This document shows, in pieces, positions 1 through 10,770 of a stretch of 64,000 bases of DNA (the first letter of the stretch is position 1; every line of letters begins with the position of its first letter). Origin of the DNA: Augochlora pura (lineage: Eukaryota > Arthropoda > Insecta > Hymenoptera > Halictidae); NCBI RefSeq assembly GCF_028453695.1, contig NC_135774.1:372001-436000 (forward strand), in the 5' to 3' direction. Position numbers and translations under genes: made by a program. The notes under the pieces were generated by a model, which was not told the origin of the DNA, searched no databases, and saw nothing but the letters and a program-made list of their open reading frames with translations.

Positions 1-26
1 CGAGGCATCGAGGCATCGAGGCATCG
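1..26. repeat. (CGAGGCAT)3 tandem array at the left edge
   Basis: Three perfect copies of the 8-mer CGAGGCAT open the window and may continue to the left of it. No function is suggested. Confidence 0.9.
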
Positions 27-529
27 CGAGGCTCCGGCGCGCCGCGCCTCGGCGTAACGCATCAACCAGTTGGAGAGGTTCTCGGAACGGGGACCTAGAT
101 TCTCTCTCATTAGCGTGCCCGGTTCGATGATAAAGCTTCGAGGATTCTCTGCTGTCCCATTTGTCGAGGAACGCCTGTCATCGCGCGAAACCGCGAAACT
201 CTAATCCAAGTTACCAAACTTCTGGATAGTGCAAACGTCGAAATAGTTGGAAATTGCGAGCGCGCCATAGAATAGGAGCGACTTTCTACGTAAGAATTCA
301 GAGTCCCCTGAAAACTCGGACGTTGTTCGTAAAAAGAACGTTTCATTGGATATTAGAGTGCGAACGAGCACGCGACGAAACATTTTTCCGTTGAAAGGAG
401 ACCCTAATTGAATAATAAAATATTTGCCGCGGCTTCAAAATTCACGGTAGAGGCGCAAACCGCTCGTAACGTTGACTCGCAAATGACCACTGAAATATTT
501 CAGACGTAATAAGCCGACCGACCGCCTAG

Positions 530-564
530 CCTCGCCTCGCCTCGCCTCGCCTCGCCTCGCCTCG
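530..564. repeat. (CCTCG)7 pentanucleotide array
   Basis: Seven uninterrupted copies of CCTCG. The same pentamer, or its complement CGAGG, recurs in short form near 30463, 52357 and 52711, so it belongs to a set of GC-rich pentamers scattered over the window. Confidence 0.95.
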
Positions 565-1600
565 TGCCTCCATCGACGGTAATAACACACTTATGTTCGG
601 TACTTGGCGCTCGATTTTGTAAAACCGACGACAAGATTCTTCGATCGATAGCTTTAGGGTACGGGAAAATAGCCGGACGAAATTATGCCGGCACGCTCGC
701 GTCGCGAGAACGACCTCCGCGTTTCGATTTCGCAAAGTCTGATTTATTCGTGCGCATTTACCATATTCCACGCGTCGCGAACGGCTATTAAAATCAGATA
801 TTAAACGAATATTCTTTGAACGCAGGAATCGGCTGCTCGTTTTCCTTGCTCCGGTCGTTCGCCAAAGTTTCAAAGGCCGCGCGGGTCGATTGAAGAAGCG
901 AGCTTCGGAAGATTTTTCAAAGACCTTTGCCCGGTTTCTTATATAAATTCCGCTCGGAGAGGGAATTGCGATACCGATATCCCTACAAGATTACACTATA
1001 ATCTTTTTCACGTGCGGCACCGTGTAATCCGAATTCCGGGGCCGGATAATGAGAGCTTCTCTTATACTTTGTAAGTGCATCCACGAAAGAGGATTGTCCT
1101 CGGCTGTTGGCCCTCGTCCCGCTGCTTCGGCGATCTTGCGCCGCAGCTGCAACCCTACCCAACCGAGTGTAATCAGAGCTTATTTCTTTTAAGAGGTCTT
1201 CCCTTGACGAGGGACTTCCTACATATCGAAGAAAACGATGCTGCACGCTTGACCTCTCGCGCGTAATTGCCGAACCCGCCGAGATATTGGATTTTGGGGA
1301 AACGAAGCTCGTTTCGCCACTTTGAAGAAAACCGAAGCGACGCGTCGCCGCCGTTGATAGCGATACGAGAGGGGGGATTTTCGAAAACAGAGATTGCAGG
1401 AATCAGAGTCGACGGGAGATTGTCCGCGGATTTATTTAGCCGCATCGTCCGACTTCCGTTTCGATCAGATTTCGCATTGTCGTTTAATCAACGAATCACG
1501 TACTCGGATAATCGTTGGACGGATCTTGTTCTGGTCTACTCGCACACCTGTCTGTTTACACGGGCAACGTTGCGTTCGGAGTTCCCGTCGTGGATCGTTT

Positions 1601-1607
1601 TCGTCGT

Positions 1608-1636
<29 letters not shown>
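1601..1636. repeat. (TCG)3(ACG)9 trinucleotide array
   Basis: Three TCG units are followed by nine ACG units. Because CGA and TCG are reverse complements, the junction is a small inverted repeat. Translated, it gives poly-Asp, poly-Thr or poly-Arg, which explains several spurious frames over this site. Confidence 0.95.
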
Positions 1637-1638
<2 letters not shown>

Positions 1639-2784
1639 GCACGGTATTTTTGCGTGCCCGATGCGTTACGGTGCTGTATTATCTTCACGGAAAAGATTGG
1701 TACCTCCGGCGAGGGGCACCCTGGCCCCTGCGCCGGGCACCGGGCAACGGGCAACGGCAATTTCGCGATGTCGTTTCGTTCTGTCTTTCACGGAAGGACG
1801 CGCAGCATCGGGTTTCACTGCGCCGGCAATTAAAAACTTGAACCGCGTCAAGTCCGAGATAACCGATAATCTTTATGCGATAAAATGTTCTTTGTATTAA
1901 AAATTGGATACCTTGCTCGCCGTGTTATCCGAATGCGATACCAATTATAAATTCACTTTCCAAGGCTTCGCTCGTTTTTTCATTATTTTTAGTTGAAACT
2001 TTCGTGGCAAATGTAAAAGGATTTGCTACTCCTTTCTTCTTTCTCCTCGGTGCTAGCAATTTCATAAAATTTATCGCTACGAGAAGTTTTATCTCGAATT
2101 GGCGGAGCACCAGCTGACGAAGAAGAAAGGGCGAACCCTTCGATGCGCCCCATCCCCGTAGCCAGTAAAACCCGAATGAACTTTAACTGGCCAATTTCGC
2201 CGCCGTAAAAGCAACATTTATTTATGGTGGTTTGGTCATCGGGGAAAAAAGCCGTGCAGCAAAGAATTACGTATCCCGAAAAGGAATTCTACCCCGAATG
2301 TTGCGATCGTTTTTTCTCGACCGTTCTCAGACTCCGCGTCCGCTAAGGGTTGCTTCGGAACTTTGTATGAGAAACGCGCGCTGCGTTCGTAGTAATTATC
2401 GTGGACAAACCATAGGTTACATTTGGCTGCTGCAAAGTGGCTTTCTTGGAACAGACGCGGCAGACGGAAAGAATCGACGCGAATTTTTCGGGATAGCGGG
2501 CTCGTCGAGTCTTTCGAAAACCCGATCTCGTTTGAATTTTCGACGAGACGGTAAAACTCTTTACTCCACAGATACCAACGAACTTATTTGTATCCTAGAT
2601 GGAATAGGTAAACGCGTCCGATGGGAATTTTTCGGCCGCGTCCTCGGTCGCGCGAGTTGTGGCAACGGTTTCGACCGCTGCTCGCTATCTACGGCGCGGC
2701 TACTACCGTCCGCGAGTCTGGCTCGTACAGCCGAGTCATTTGCAGCCGCTTATCGGCGACGATAACCTTTGCGCCCCGGCGCGT

Positions 2785-2816
2785 CGCGGCGAGACGCGGC
2801 GAGACGCGGCGAGACG
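2785..2816. repeat. GAGACGCGGC 10-mer array
   Basis: Two perfect copies of GAGACGCGGC (2791-2810) with partial copies on both sides. Confidence 0.85.
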
Positions 2817-2902
2817 ACGGCTCTCACGAACCTCCGCGATTAGAGAGCGAGAGAGCCGACTCTGTCCACGTGGTTGCGTGGTCATAATTATTACCGCAAT
2901 TA

Positions 2903-2929
2903 GGGGGCCGCGATAATTAATCGGCCCCC
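2903..2929. other. Hairpin with 8-bp G/C stem
   Basis: GGGGGCCG at 2903-2910 is exactly complementary to CGGCCCCC at 2922-2929, with an 11-base AT-rich loop (positions 2911-2921). The stem-loop is strong as DNA or RNA. No T-run follows it, and no transcript is evident to give it a role. Confidence 0.7.
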
Positions 2930-2974
2930 GGGAGTTATGCGCACGCGAAATCCGCCTCGGCTCGCGACGCGAGG

Positions 2975-3016
2975 CGCAAGACGCAAGACGCAAGGCGCAA
3001 GGCGCGCGGCGCGCGG
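2975..3016. repeat. Six-unit 7-mer array changing stepwise
   Basis: Six units of seven bases read CGCAAGA twice, CGCAAGG twice, then CGCGCGG twice. Neighbouring units come in identical pairs, and the changes are ordered along the array, as expected from local slippage copying variant units. Confidence 0.9.
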
Positions 3017-3430
3017 CGGAGGCACGAAAGGGACCACGCTTCGTGGGAAAGGACGATTCGTTTGGCCGGATTCCGGGATAATGCGGCCCGCCGTACAGGA
3101 ACGAATGTTCCAGGACCCCGGGGAATATCGCGTGACCGCTCGTGGGATGTTTGGAATGTTACTCGTGCATTCGGATAACCAACGGTTATGCCGTGTGTAA
3201 CCTTCGTTCCGTATCGTTAAAGGCTTGTACGGGCACGCGGGGCTGCGCGCGAGCGAGCGGGTTACCGAGCAACGGCCACGGCCGAATCGTGCAGGCTGCG
3301 ATGCTGCAACCTCCTCTTGCACGCTTATCCCTGCCGCGTAATTTGCCGAATTAATTTTACCCGGCGTCGGGACCCGCTCAAAGAGCCTACCGGCCGACGA
3401 GGATTCCACGATTTGCGGGGGCCCTTTCTC

Positions 3431-3470
3431 GATTCGCCGATTCGCCGATTCGCCGATTCGCCGATTCGCC
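3431..3470. repeat. (GATTCGCC)5 8-mer array
   Basis: Five perfect tandem copies of GATTCGCC, 40 bases in all, with the related sequence AATCCGGCG following. No interruptions suggest recent expansion. Confidence 0.95.
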
Positions 3471-3872
3471 AATCCGGCGAGAACCGTTGGGTCTCGGGGT
3501 GTCTTTCGACAGTCGACGCTAGCAGACTCCTCCGGTTTCCGCCCGTTTGGCTCGATATTAAATACTCGACGCCAACCCCTTGCCATACCACAGACTCAGT
3601 GTCCGTTTACAAATTTTACTCATCGGAATCGTTCGATCATCCGTGCTTATCGCTGCCCCCATTAAATCTCTCAATCATAAAATTGGTCGCAATTCGTCAG
3701 AGCTGGATAATAATTGGCACGACGGAAAGGTTGAAAATATAGGTACCCGACAGCATCTATCGGCTCACCTGCCCTCGTCCAGCATACCCCGAATCATTCT
3801 TGCACGGTTGACTATTAATTCTCTCGCCGTTCATTTGGTTAACCGCATATTATATCGCGGTCGATCCGCGCC

Positions 3873-3902
3873 CGATCGATCGATCGATCGATCGATCGAT
3901 CG
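3873..3902. repeat. (CGAT)7 tetranucleotide array
   Basis: Seven copies of the self-complementary tetramer CGAT. Related runs lie at 15509-15528 and 45368-45384. Confidence 0.95.
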
Positions 3903-4484
3903 CATTTGCGATAATAACTTTATTGCGGCCCCGGTAGCATCGATCACGGATAACGCTTATACGCGCGAGATCACCGTAACGTCTCAACAACATCCGAATT
4001 AATGTTCATTTGGCCCCGGTCCTAAGTGGTCTCATATTTTCGGCTTTGAACGGAATTTTAAGCACCGCTGGATCATTTCTTTCGCCCAGCTAATCCCGCT
4101 TGACGTCTCAAACAGTCTTCTGGCTCTGGAGAGAGGCGCTGATCTTTGCAATCCTGACTTTTATTTGTTTATCGACGAAATAATTTACAATACATCTACA
4201 CAAAAATTGTTCGACTTCTCCCGGGTCCCGGGTCCCGGATCGGTGATCCGAAACTTTAGTCCGATGATTTGACGTTAGACGAGTCTGGTCGACAACAGCC
4301 ATCCAAACTTTTACCTTCAATATCGCGCATAAACACCGCGACAGAGAACCTATACCGACGCGGCGTATTTAATCGACACCGTCCTAAAAGGGATCCCTCA
4401 CCGACTGTCGTGCCATTTCACGGCGGGTATTATGCCTTTACTTAACTGGCACACCGTTTTGTTTTGCCACCGGGAACACGCAAT

Positions 4485-4505
4485 GCGAGTGGCGAGTGGC
4501 GAGTG
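4485..4505. repeat. (GCGAGTG)3 7-mer array
   Basis: Three perfect copies of GCGAGTG followed by a short GATGATGATG run. Confidence 0.85.
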
Positions 4506-5999
4506 GCGATGATGATGCTGAAACCGGGAGAGGAGACGCCAGGGCCATCCCGTTCGCTAGGCAGAACAATGCCGCCGTAGGAAAAGAATGCTTAGAGCTC
4601 GCGTGACCAATTACAGAAATCTTTCTATTAAAATTGTTTCATTCGCGGTAGATTTAGACGATTCGAAGCTCTCCACCAAACGATGACCACGGCGAGCTTC
4701 GAGAAGAAGAAAACGCGAGCAGCGAACGTTTGAGAAAGGCAGCGAGAGGTTCGAACGAACGAGTTCGAATGCACGGCTCATCGAAGGCCTAGCTAATTGG
4801 ACGTAATTAAATCCACGGAGGTCCTCGAGCATCTGCTCCCGGCGTATCGCGTCCTGCGATATTATGGAAATTCGAAGATGCGTACGACCGCGCAAACTAC
4901 CCTGGTAACCTTAATTTCAATTATCGGGACCGAGGAATGTCGATATCAATAATATTCCGTTTTCATGCCACGCATTTTTGTCGGAGACGACCTACAGTTA
5001 CGGTTTGGAAATGTACGGTGGATACGATCGAGTATAAATGTAAAAGCTCTCGTTGACTGCTGGTGTCACGAATGCGTGATTTCACCGAATCGCCGAATAA
5101 CAACTGCTGTCACGTGGACCCGAATGCGAGCGGGACGATTTTATGCCTGCTGCAATAACGTTTTCGTAATCTGAATTTTTACATTCACCGGTTGTTTGGT
5201 CTTTCAATTTAGTTATTTATTTCTGGTCGCTTTCGGGCAGAGTGGAACCGCAAACAGCAATCCGTGCATTCCTGGCCTCGCAAACAAGAGTAGATAACTT
5301 TCCTTTATTTTAATCTTCGACGGAAGAGTAAACGTATTTTTGGTATTTCATAGCCGGCTGAAGAATATATCGCTGTCAATGATCGTTTTTACGGTTGCTT
5401 CACGCGCTTCGCATTCTCGGTTCTTTTTGTAGTGGAATTTGCCGTTGTTAAACATCGCGAGTATAGCACATAGAAATTACCATGTTCTTTTCCTTGATAG
5501 AATTTCGAAATGCGCGCCATTATTTTTAAGTCGCGGACGAATCGAGGAACCGAAAACTGAAATCGAGACGCGTGGCATTTAATTTCTGTCGGAACGCGAA
5601 TTAAAGCACGTAGATATTTATTTTTACTTGGCACTATTTCACATATTTCTTCCGAACGGATTCTATCGCGTAGAACGATTGGCATTCCGTGTCTTGCGAA
5701 ACGATCGATGCAATCGCGACGTCGATAGCTAACCAACTGACTGGAGTTTGTTGGATAAGCAGGCAGAACCATAATAATTGCCCGAGACGGGACAAATCTA
5801 TCGTAAGCGCTGTAGAAAAAGCAACCGCGCTCAACGACGAAACGCAAGGGAGTCTCCTCGCGAATCGAATAGTTCGATAAATATTTAATACCGATTGCAG
5901 TATTATAATACCGCGTGCATCGATTAAGCACGAGTCGGGTGACATCTTCATGCCACCGTAACGTTTATGGGCGTCGGGTAATTTTTCAAAGTTCGACGC

Positions 6000-6338
6000 A
6001 TGGTAATTATGCAACTCGGTGAAAAAGATTGGCCGGCGCAACACGAACGCGATAAGGAAACACAGACGGAAACATTTTTCAGCCGCGTTGCAAATCAGCC
6101 GCCTTATAATATACACGTCACGCGCGACGGCTCTACTCCCGAAGGTAGAAGCAACAAAATTGAAAAGTGGACACCGTCGAAGGAAATATTAATAACTGTA
6201 CTTTCGTCCGAAAAGGGCGAAGCAGGTTTACGGTATCCCTCGGGGCCAGAGGTACACCTTTACGATCGGCCCGTAAATAAAAAATCGCTCGATAATAAAG
6301 CTCGCCGCGCAAGAATTAAAACAATGTACGATAATTAA
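6000..6338 (+). CDS. Unrecognised open frame, 112 codons (doubtful)
   Basis: The frame runs from ATG at 6000 to TAA. It encodes a hydrophilic Lys/Glu/Arg-rich product with no signal peptide, membrane segment or motif I know. It is one of the few frames of this size with an ATG start that does not cross a simple repeat, which is the only reason to list it. No splice signal or promoter is convincing, and frames of this length arise by chance in this sequence. Most likely not a gene. Confidence 0.1.
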   Translation: MVIMQLGEKDWPAQHERDKETQTETFFSRVANQPPYNIHVTRDGSTPEGRSNKIEKWTPSKEILITVLSSEKGEAGLRYPSGPEVHLYDRPVNKKSLDNKARRARIKTMYDN

Positions 6339-6420
6339 CATGCATTATCGATCGCCAAACATGGGTGCGCGAAGTGTTCGGGCTTTGTAAGGTAATACGC
6401 GCGCGTTGCTGCCCCGCGTC

Positions 6421-6514
6421 GAGCCGCTCGGAGCCGAGAGCGGAGCCGAGAGCGAAGCGGAGAGCGAAGCGGAGAGCGAAGCGGAGAGCGAAGCGGAGCC
6501 GAGCCAAGCGGAGC
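6421..6514. repeat. 12-mer minisatellite GAGAGCGAAGCG
   Basis: Four perfect copies of GAGAGCGAAGCG occupy 6448-6495, with degenerate GAGCCGAGAGCG-like units on both sides. In one plus-strand frame it translates to repeating Ala-Glu-Ser-Glu, and on the minus strand to Ser/Leu/Arg repeats. These peptides are by-products of the repeat. Confidence 0.9.
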
Positions 6515-6626
6515 CCGCCAGTAAATCACGTTGCGTTACTATCACGAGGGTAACCGCGGGAAAGTCACGACTACCATGTTTGGCGATGTATTATGCAAAT
6601 TTTTGGGAAGTTTATTAGCCACGAGA

Positions 6627-6650
6627 GCCGCCGCCGCCGCCGCCGCCGCC
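6627..6650. repeat. (GCC)8 trinucleotide array
   Basis: Eight GCC units, giving poly-Ala, poly-Arg or poly-Gly in overlapping frames. No gene context is visible. Confidence 0.95.
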
Positions 6651-7220
6651 ACCGCGCGGCTCGGATACTGTGCTCGACGCGTAGCTCGGTCGGTAGCCTC
6701 TGGAAGAACATGTTTCGCAACGTTATTCTCCATATTAGACTGCCGACAATTTATTTGTTCGATACCCCTTGTCCTCGAAAATTCTATGCCGGCAAAGATA
6801 CCGCGATCCTTGCCACTATCTCAACAGAATTTTTCAACAAATTTGAATCACCCGTTCTAATCAATTTTCGTTGCTAACGTTTATCTCTCTGTTTCACCGT
6901 ACTCGACAATTCGACGATATACATATAACCCGGACGATTCGAATCGTTCAAATGTTCCGGCTGAACGCCGGCGCCTAATTAAAATTTGGAATCCGTGGTC
7001 CTGCAATTCGTGGACCCAGGCGACGCGTGTTCACGGAACCTAACTGTTATTTTACGGCGAGATAGTTAGTAAAAATACATTTCGGTAGATTACGAGAGAG
7101 TAGACGGACGGGAATATATCTCCCGGGCCGCTCTTAAATTATAGAATTAATGGATTTGCAAACATTCTGCTTAAATGCCTACAAGCTGGGCCCAGGATTC
7201 GCAGCTGCGATCGTAAAATT

Positions 7221-7247
7221 GGCGGCGCGGTGCGGCGCGGCGCGGCG
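7221..7247. repeat. GGCGC-type pentamer run
   Basis: A degenerate run of GCGGC/GGCGC units, part of the widely scattered GGCGC family in this window. Confidence 0.8.
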
Positions 7248-7561
7248 ACGACGGAACGCGTCGGAACGCGTCGCTCAGGTTTTTCAAACGCTTGTTCCAC
7301 GGGTATCCGCGGTGCGTTGGCTTCGGAACCGTGGAACAAAGTGTTTTTACATGGCTCGCTCGTAAAAAGCCGGCCGTTTCGGCTTCTAATGAAGTTCTCC
7401 GCGTTATCCGACCGATCGGTAGCTTCCTCTGCCACTTGGACCACTCGAACTATGGGATTATTTCATGTCCAGCGATCCTTTTATGCTTCCACCAACGATT
7501 TGAATAAATTTGTTTCGCTCGAGGATCGTAATCGTGTCAGATGTGGCCACATATATGTATA

Positions 7562-7700
7562 TACAGGGTGTATCCAAAATATTCCAACTCCGGGAAATTT
7601 GACGTTCCTGAAGTCGTTTGGAGTAAATTTTCCTTAGCCAAAATGCAATCCGCGGCTTTGACAACGCTACTATTCCTCAGCTCTACTTATGAAATCGGTT
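7562..7700 (+). mobile_element. Transposon-derived dispersed repeat fragment beginning ACAGGGTGT
   Basis: The segment starts with ACAGGGTGT and continues with an AT-richer sequence in an order I associate, from memory, with an abundant repeat in bee and ant genomes: a CAAAAT block, a GGGAAATTT block, GTTCCTGAAGTCGTTTG, then an AAAATGCAATCCG block near 7641-7653. It has no coding capacity and decays after about 7660, so it is at most a terminal fragment or a non-autonomous relic. The right end is uncertain, the superfamily cannot be told, and the orientation given is arbitrary. I saw no matching inverted terminus nearby. Confidence 0.55.
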
Positions 7701-8030
7701 CAAAGACAATACGCTCTGTGAACGCTTGAGCTTTTTCAAATTAATAAAAAATTCAGAGTACAATATAGTAATGGAATCTGGTAAAAAAGAATCGTCCACG
7801 AGCTGTTCGCAAGCCAGGCAGTTTCGCCTTCCGGATCGACGAGTTCGCGTATTCGGTCGGTTATTCTAATTCGTCGTCGACAAAAGAAACGAACGCGTAC
7901 TCGTTAGCATCCTTTCACGTGCTATATTTCCAGCGAACCAAACGGCGCGTCACCAGATGGTCCTCGTCGTTGGAACTACCGTGTTACGTGCACCTGCTCT
8001 CTCATGCTCGTTTACGCGAGTACGCGCGTG

Positions 8031-8085
8031 TCCCGTCCCATCCCGTCCCGTCCCGTCCCGTCCCGTCCCGTCCCGTCCCATCCCG
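8031..8085. repeat. (TCCCG)11 pentanucleotide array
   Basis: Eleven pentamers, nine TCCCG and two TCCCA. The variants are the second and the second-to-last units, so the array is pure in the middle and altered near both ends. Confidence 0.95.
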
Positions 8086-8746
8086 TCATCGTCGCCGCTC
8101 TGCCGAAAGGCCACGGTACGTAAATCACCGCTGAAAGTCGGTTTCTTTTCCGTCTCGACGAACGTGGAAATTTCACCGGGAAATAATTAATTCTACGGAG
8201 AGCCGACCGGTTGTCGGCGACGTCCCTCCCGGATGAGATTCAAAACTCAACGATACCACATTCCTCGATGTTTTAGACGAAACCTCCAACATCCAACGTG
8301 TGAAATCGTTCGTGCGCCAGAGTTTCGTGCAACGATTAGAGCGGCGCAAAGTCGGAGTCGGAGACACGTTCCTAGACCAGGATCGTTGCCTCGACGGAGC
8401 GGCGAGGCCGTGGCAATGACCAAAAACGAGATCCGAGATGATCGAGGAAGAGGTCAAAGACATGGCAGAGGAGAGTCGTCGGAAGAAATCGGCGTGAAAG
8501 TTCCCACGAGGAGTCAAGTCCGAGTCACCTGTCCCTCCGAAGGTGTCGGGTCGTACCGGAACGACTGGTCGACGAACTGCGAAATCTGCTGCGTCGAGAG
8601 AGCGGAGCGACGATTTAGAGAAAGAGAGGCCGGGTATCATTACCGGCCTCCACGCTTGTATGTAGCAGGCCCTCGGCCCCGGTCAAATTCGCCCGGTGCT
8701 CGTTCGAGAGAGCCTCTAATTTGCTCCGCACGGGGATATTTTTATC

Positions 8747-8761
8747 GGCGCGGCGCGGCGC
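8747..8761. repeat. (GGCGC)3 pentamer run
   Basis: Three perfect GGCGC units followed by GGAGCGGAG-like decay. Confidence 0.85.
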
Positions 8762-9031
8762 GGAGCGGAGTCGTCGAGGCAGAGAGCGGCGTGTGTACGC
8801 TACATACGCCGCGTACGTTTCACGACTTATTTGCATGCTTTCTTTCTCCTCTTTTTTTCTCCGTTCGGCAAGTTTCATTAACCCTTGACCCGGCCGCGCG
8901 GCGTGCCAGCCGGGTATAAGGAAACCGGCGAGCACGTAAAATAAACCCGGCTGAATATTCATACCGACCGGCTGTAAATATTCTGGCGACGATAAATTCC
9001 GGGCCTCGTTCGTGAATTCTCTCCTGCGATG

Positions 9032-9060
9032 CTCTCTCTCTCTCTCTCTCTCGCTCTCTC
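9032..9060. repeat. (CT)n microsatellite
   Basis: A CT/TC run with one CG interruption, followed by a short (GCTC)n run at 9067-9080. Confidence 0.9.
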
Positions 9061-9345
9061 GTTTTTGCTCGCTCGCTCGCTACCCGAAACGCTATCGGGA
9101 CCGTTTCTTTTTTTATATGATTCGAGCTGGTGCGGCGCGATTTCCTTTCCCGTTTCCAGGCAAAAATCGGCGCTCGTTAACGAACGCGACAACGAATTAT
9201 CGGGGATTTTTCACCCGACGCCGCGAAAGCTGATAACGACGGTCACGAGGGTCGTTTATCAACACGCGGATAGGCGACGGTGACAACCGACGACCCCATG
9301 GTGTTGCGGCCGCTGTAGATACGTGGGCACTTTGCGCGCGCTTCC

Positions 9346-9368
9346 GGCGCGGCGCGGCGCGGCGCGGC
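9346..9368. repeat. (GGCGC)4 pentamer run
   Basis: Four perfect GGCGC copies plus a partial one. Another site of the scattered GGCGC family. Confidence 0.9.
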
Positions 9369-9465
9369 AGGAATGCCCGATTACGGCGGCCTGGCCGACG
9401 AGCGTTAGTTTCAGAGGCCGGGTCTCGATCGCGGCGAGAGATGGTTGCTCGTGCAATCGACCGAC

Positions 9466-9530
9466 GCTTTGCTTTGCTTTGCTTTGCTTTGCTTTGCTTT
9501 GCTTTGCTTTGCTTTGCTTTGCTTTGCTTT
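9466..9530. repeat. (GCTTT)13 pentanucleotide microsatellite
   Basis: Thirteen perfect, uninterrupted copies of GCTTT over 65 bases, the longest pure array in the window. Because 5 is not a multiple of 3, all three plus-strand frames read Cys-Phe-Ala-Leu-Leu repeats, so long spurious frames cross it. A four-copy run of the same pentamer lies at 40852-40874. Its purity suggests recent expansion and likely length variation. Confidence 0.97.
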
Positions 9531-10466
9531 CTTCGCGGGAAGAAACTATTTCCTCGAAAAAATGTAAAAGCGAGGGCGCCCTGGTCCAATCGGGCCCTTC
9601 CGGTTTCTAATTTGGCCGAATCGCGCGGGGCCCGTTGGTGTTACCTGGTCGCAGATTTCGGGGAGGATGGTCGGTCCCATCGAGGGCCGCGCACGCAGCA
9701 CCCGCGAAAAAAGAAAAGAAATTCTAACTCGGGACTTGACCCCGTCGACCCTGAAACCGTAGAGGGGCCTATTCGGGAGGTGGAAATTAGAGGGTCGACG
9801 CAACCCTTTGCAGGGCCGACACCCCCGCACGGTCCCCGGAGCCTGGATACAGGTGCGTTGCCGGCTAATGGACGAAACGAGTTCTCGAGATACTGCCGCA
9901 TCATTATAAAACGTTTATTTCGACATAAAAGTCAAAGTGCAACGCGTCGGCTATCCGAGGCGCGCGTGCAGCGCCATCGGGCCTGACCCAGGGGCCCGAT
10001 GACTCGCGAGTAAAATACTCGTTCTTCTCGGCGTTATCTTTCTTCCACGATTCGAGATATCTGGCAGTCTTCCTTCGTCTCGGTCTCGCTTCTAGAGAAG
10101 AGAAGAAGAAGAAGAAGACTCGTCGGGTTGGAAAAAGCAACTAGCTCTCGGAAACACGGGACGGATTGTTCGTCCGTAATAAAACCGAGCGTATCTTCGG
10201 GCTACTCTATTTCGAAACGACTAATCGAAAAAGCATGCTAATTATACGTGCAACTTTGTCGACGATAGTTGGACATAGCACGCGTTCGCGGAGATGGACC
10301 ACCCACAGATTTTAGTTTACTGATTTCTAGTTTGTTCATTTCTATCGCGGTGGAACAATTCTCCGTTTTTGCGTCGAAAGTAGCCGCATCGAATCAACTT
10401 GTACGGAACGTACGAATCCGCCCGTATGGCAACGACCGCGCCGCTGCGATGCGACAACTCTTTAAA

Positions 10467-10494
10467 GCGGCGCGGCGCGGCCCGGCCCGGCCCG
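10467..10494. repeat. GCGGC run passing into CCCGG run
   Basis: Two to three GCGGC/GGCGC units change directly into GGCCC units, so two of the recurrent pentamers lie side by side. Confidence 0.8.
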
Positions 10495-10705
10495 ACGCGG
10501 CGTGTAAAAACATTGATAAGCGACTGTCATTTTCTGGTATCGCGGTTCTCCTTTTGTATCAGCGTGTCCAATTATTTGCACGCGTCGCGTGGAAATGACA
10601 ACCTGTCGCGATTAAGTCCGCTGAGTTAGGGCACGGGACTCCTCCTGCGTGATGGGGGATTAAGTTACGGAATCCTCCGGCGAATCGGCGGGGCGCGGCG
10701 AACAG

Positions 10706-10770
10706 GCGAGCGGACGAGCGGGCGAGCGGGAGAACGGGCGAGCGGGCGCACAGGCCAACAGGCGAACCGG
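10706..10770. repeat. Degenerate 8-mer GAGCGGGC array
   Basis: About eight imperfect units related to GAGCGGGC or GCGAGCGG. Changes accumulate to the right (GAACGGGC, then CAGGCCAA, then AGGCGAAC). Confidence 0.75.

Larger units (their letters stand above)
1..5000. other. CpG-rich non-coding spacer, 1-5 kb
   Basis: I recognise no gene here. The stretch holds short arrays (8-, 5-, 3-, 10-, 7- and 4-mers, listed separately) and a GC-stem hairpin at 2903-2929. The longest frame, about 228 codons on the minus strand at 2900-3586, runs through the 7-mer and 8-mer arrays and has no recognisable motif, so I treat it as chance. Sequence outside the arrays is mixed, with AT-richer patches near 1840-2110 and 3840-3960. 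It could be intergenic or intronic; nothing seen decides. Confidence 0.6.
5001..10000. other. Non-coding spacer with one transposon-like fragment, 5-10 kb
   Basis: 5.0-6.4 kb is calmer and AT-richer, with few repeats. 6.4-10 kb is dense in arrays, including a 12-mer minisatellite, a GCC run, (TCCCG)n and (GCTTT)13. The transposon-like segment at 7562 is described separately. The 228-codon plus-strand frame at 8233-8919 has no recognisable domain and ends in Arg-rich sequence over a GGCGC run, so it is not called. No RNA gene was seen. Confidence 0.6.

Noticed and set aside
2900..3586. 228-codon minus-strand frame
   Set aside because: It crosses the 7-mer and 8-mer arrays (repeating Arg-Ile-Gly-Glu-Ser-Ala-Asn) and shows no domain.
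8233..8919. 228-codon plus-strand frame
   Set aside because: Arg/Ser-rich product over a GGCGC run, with an overlapping antisense frame; no homology recognised.
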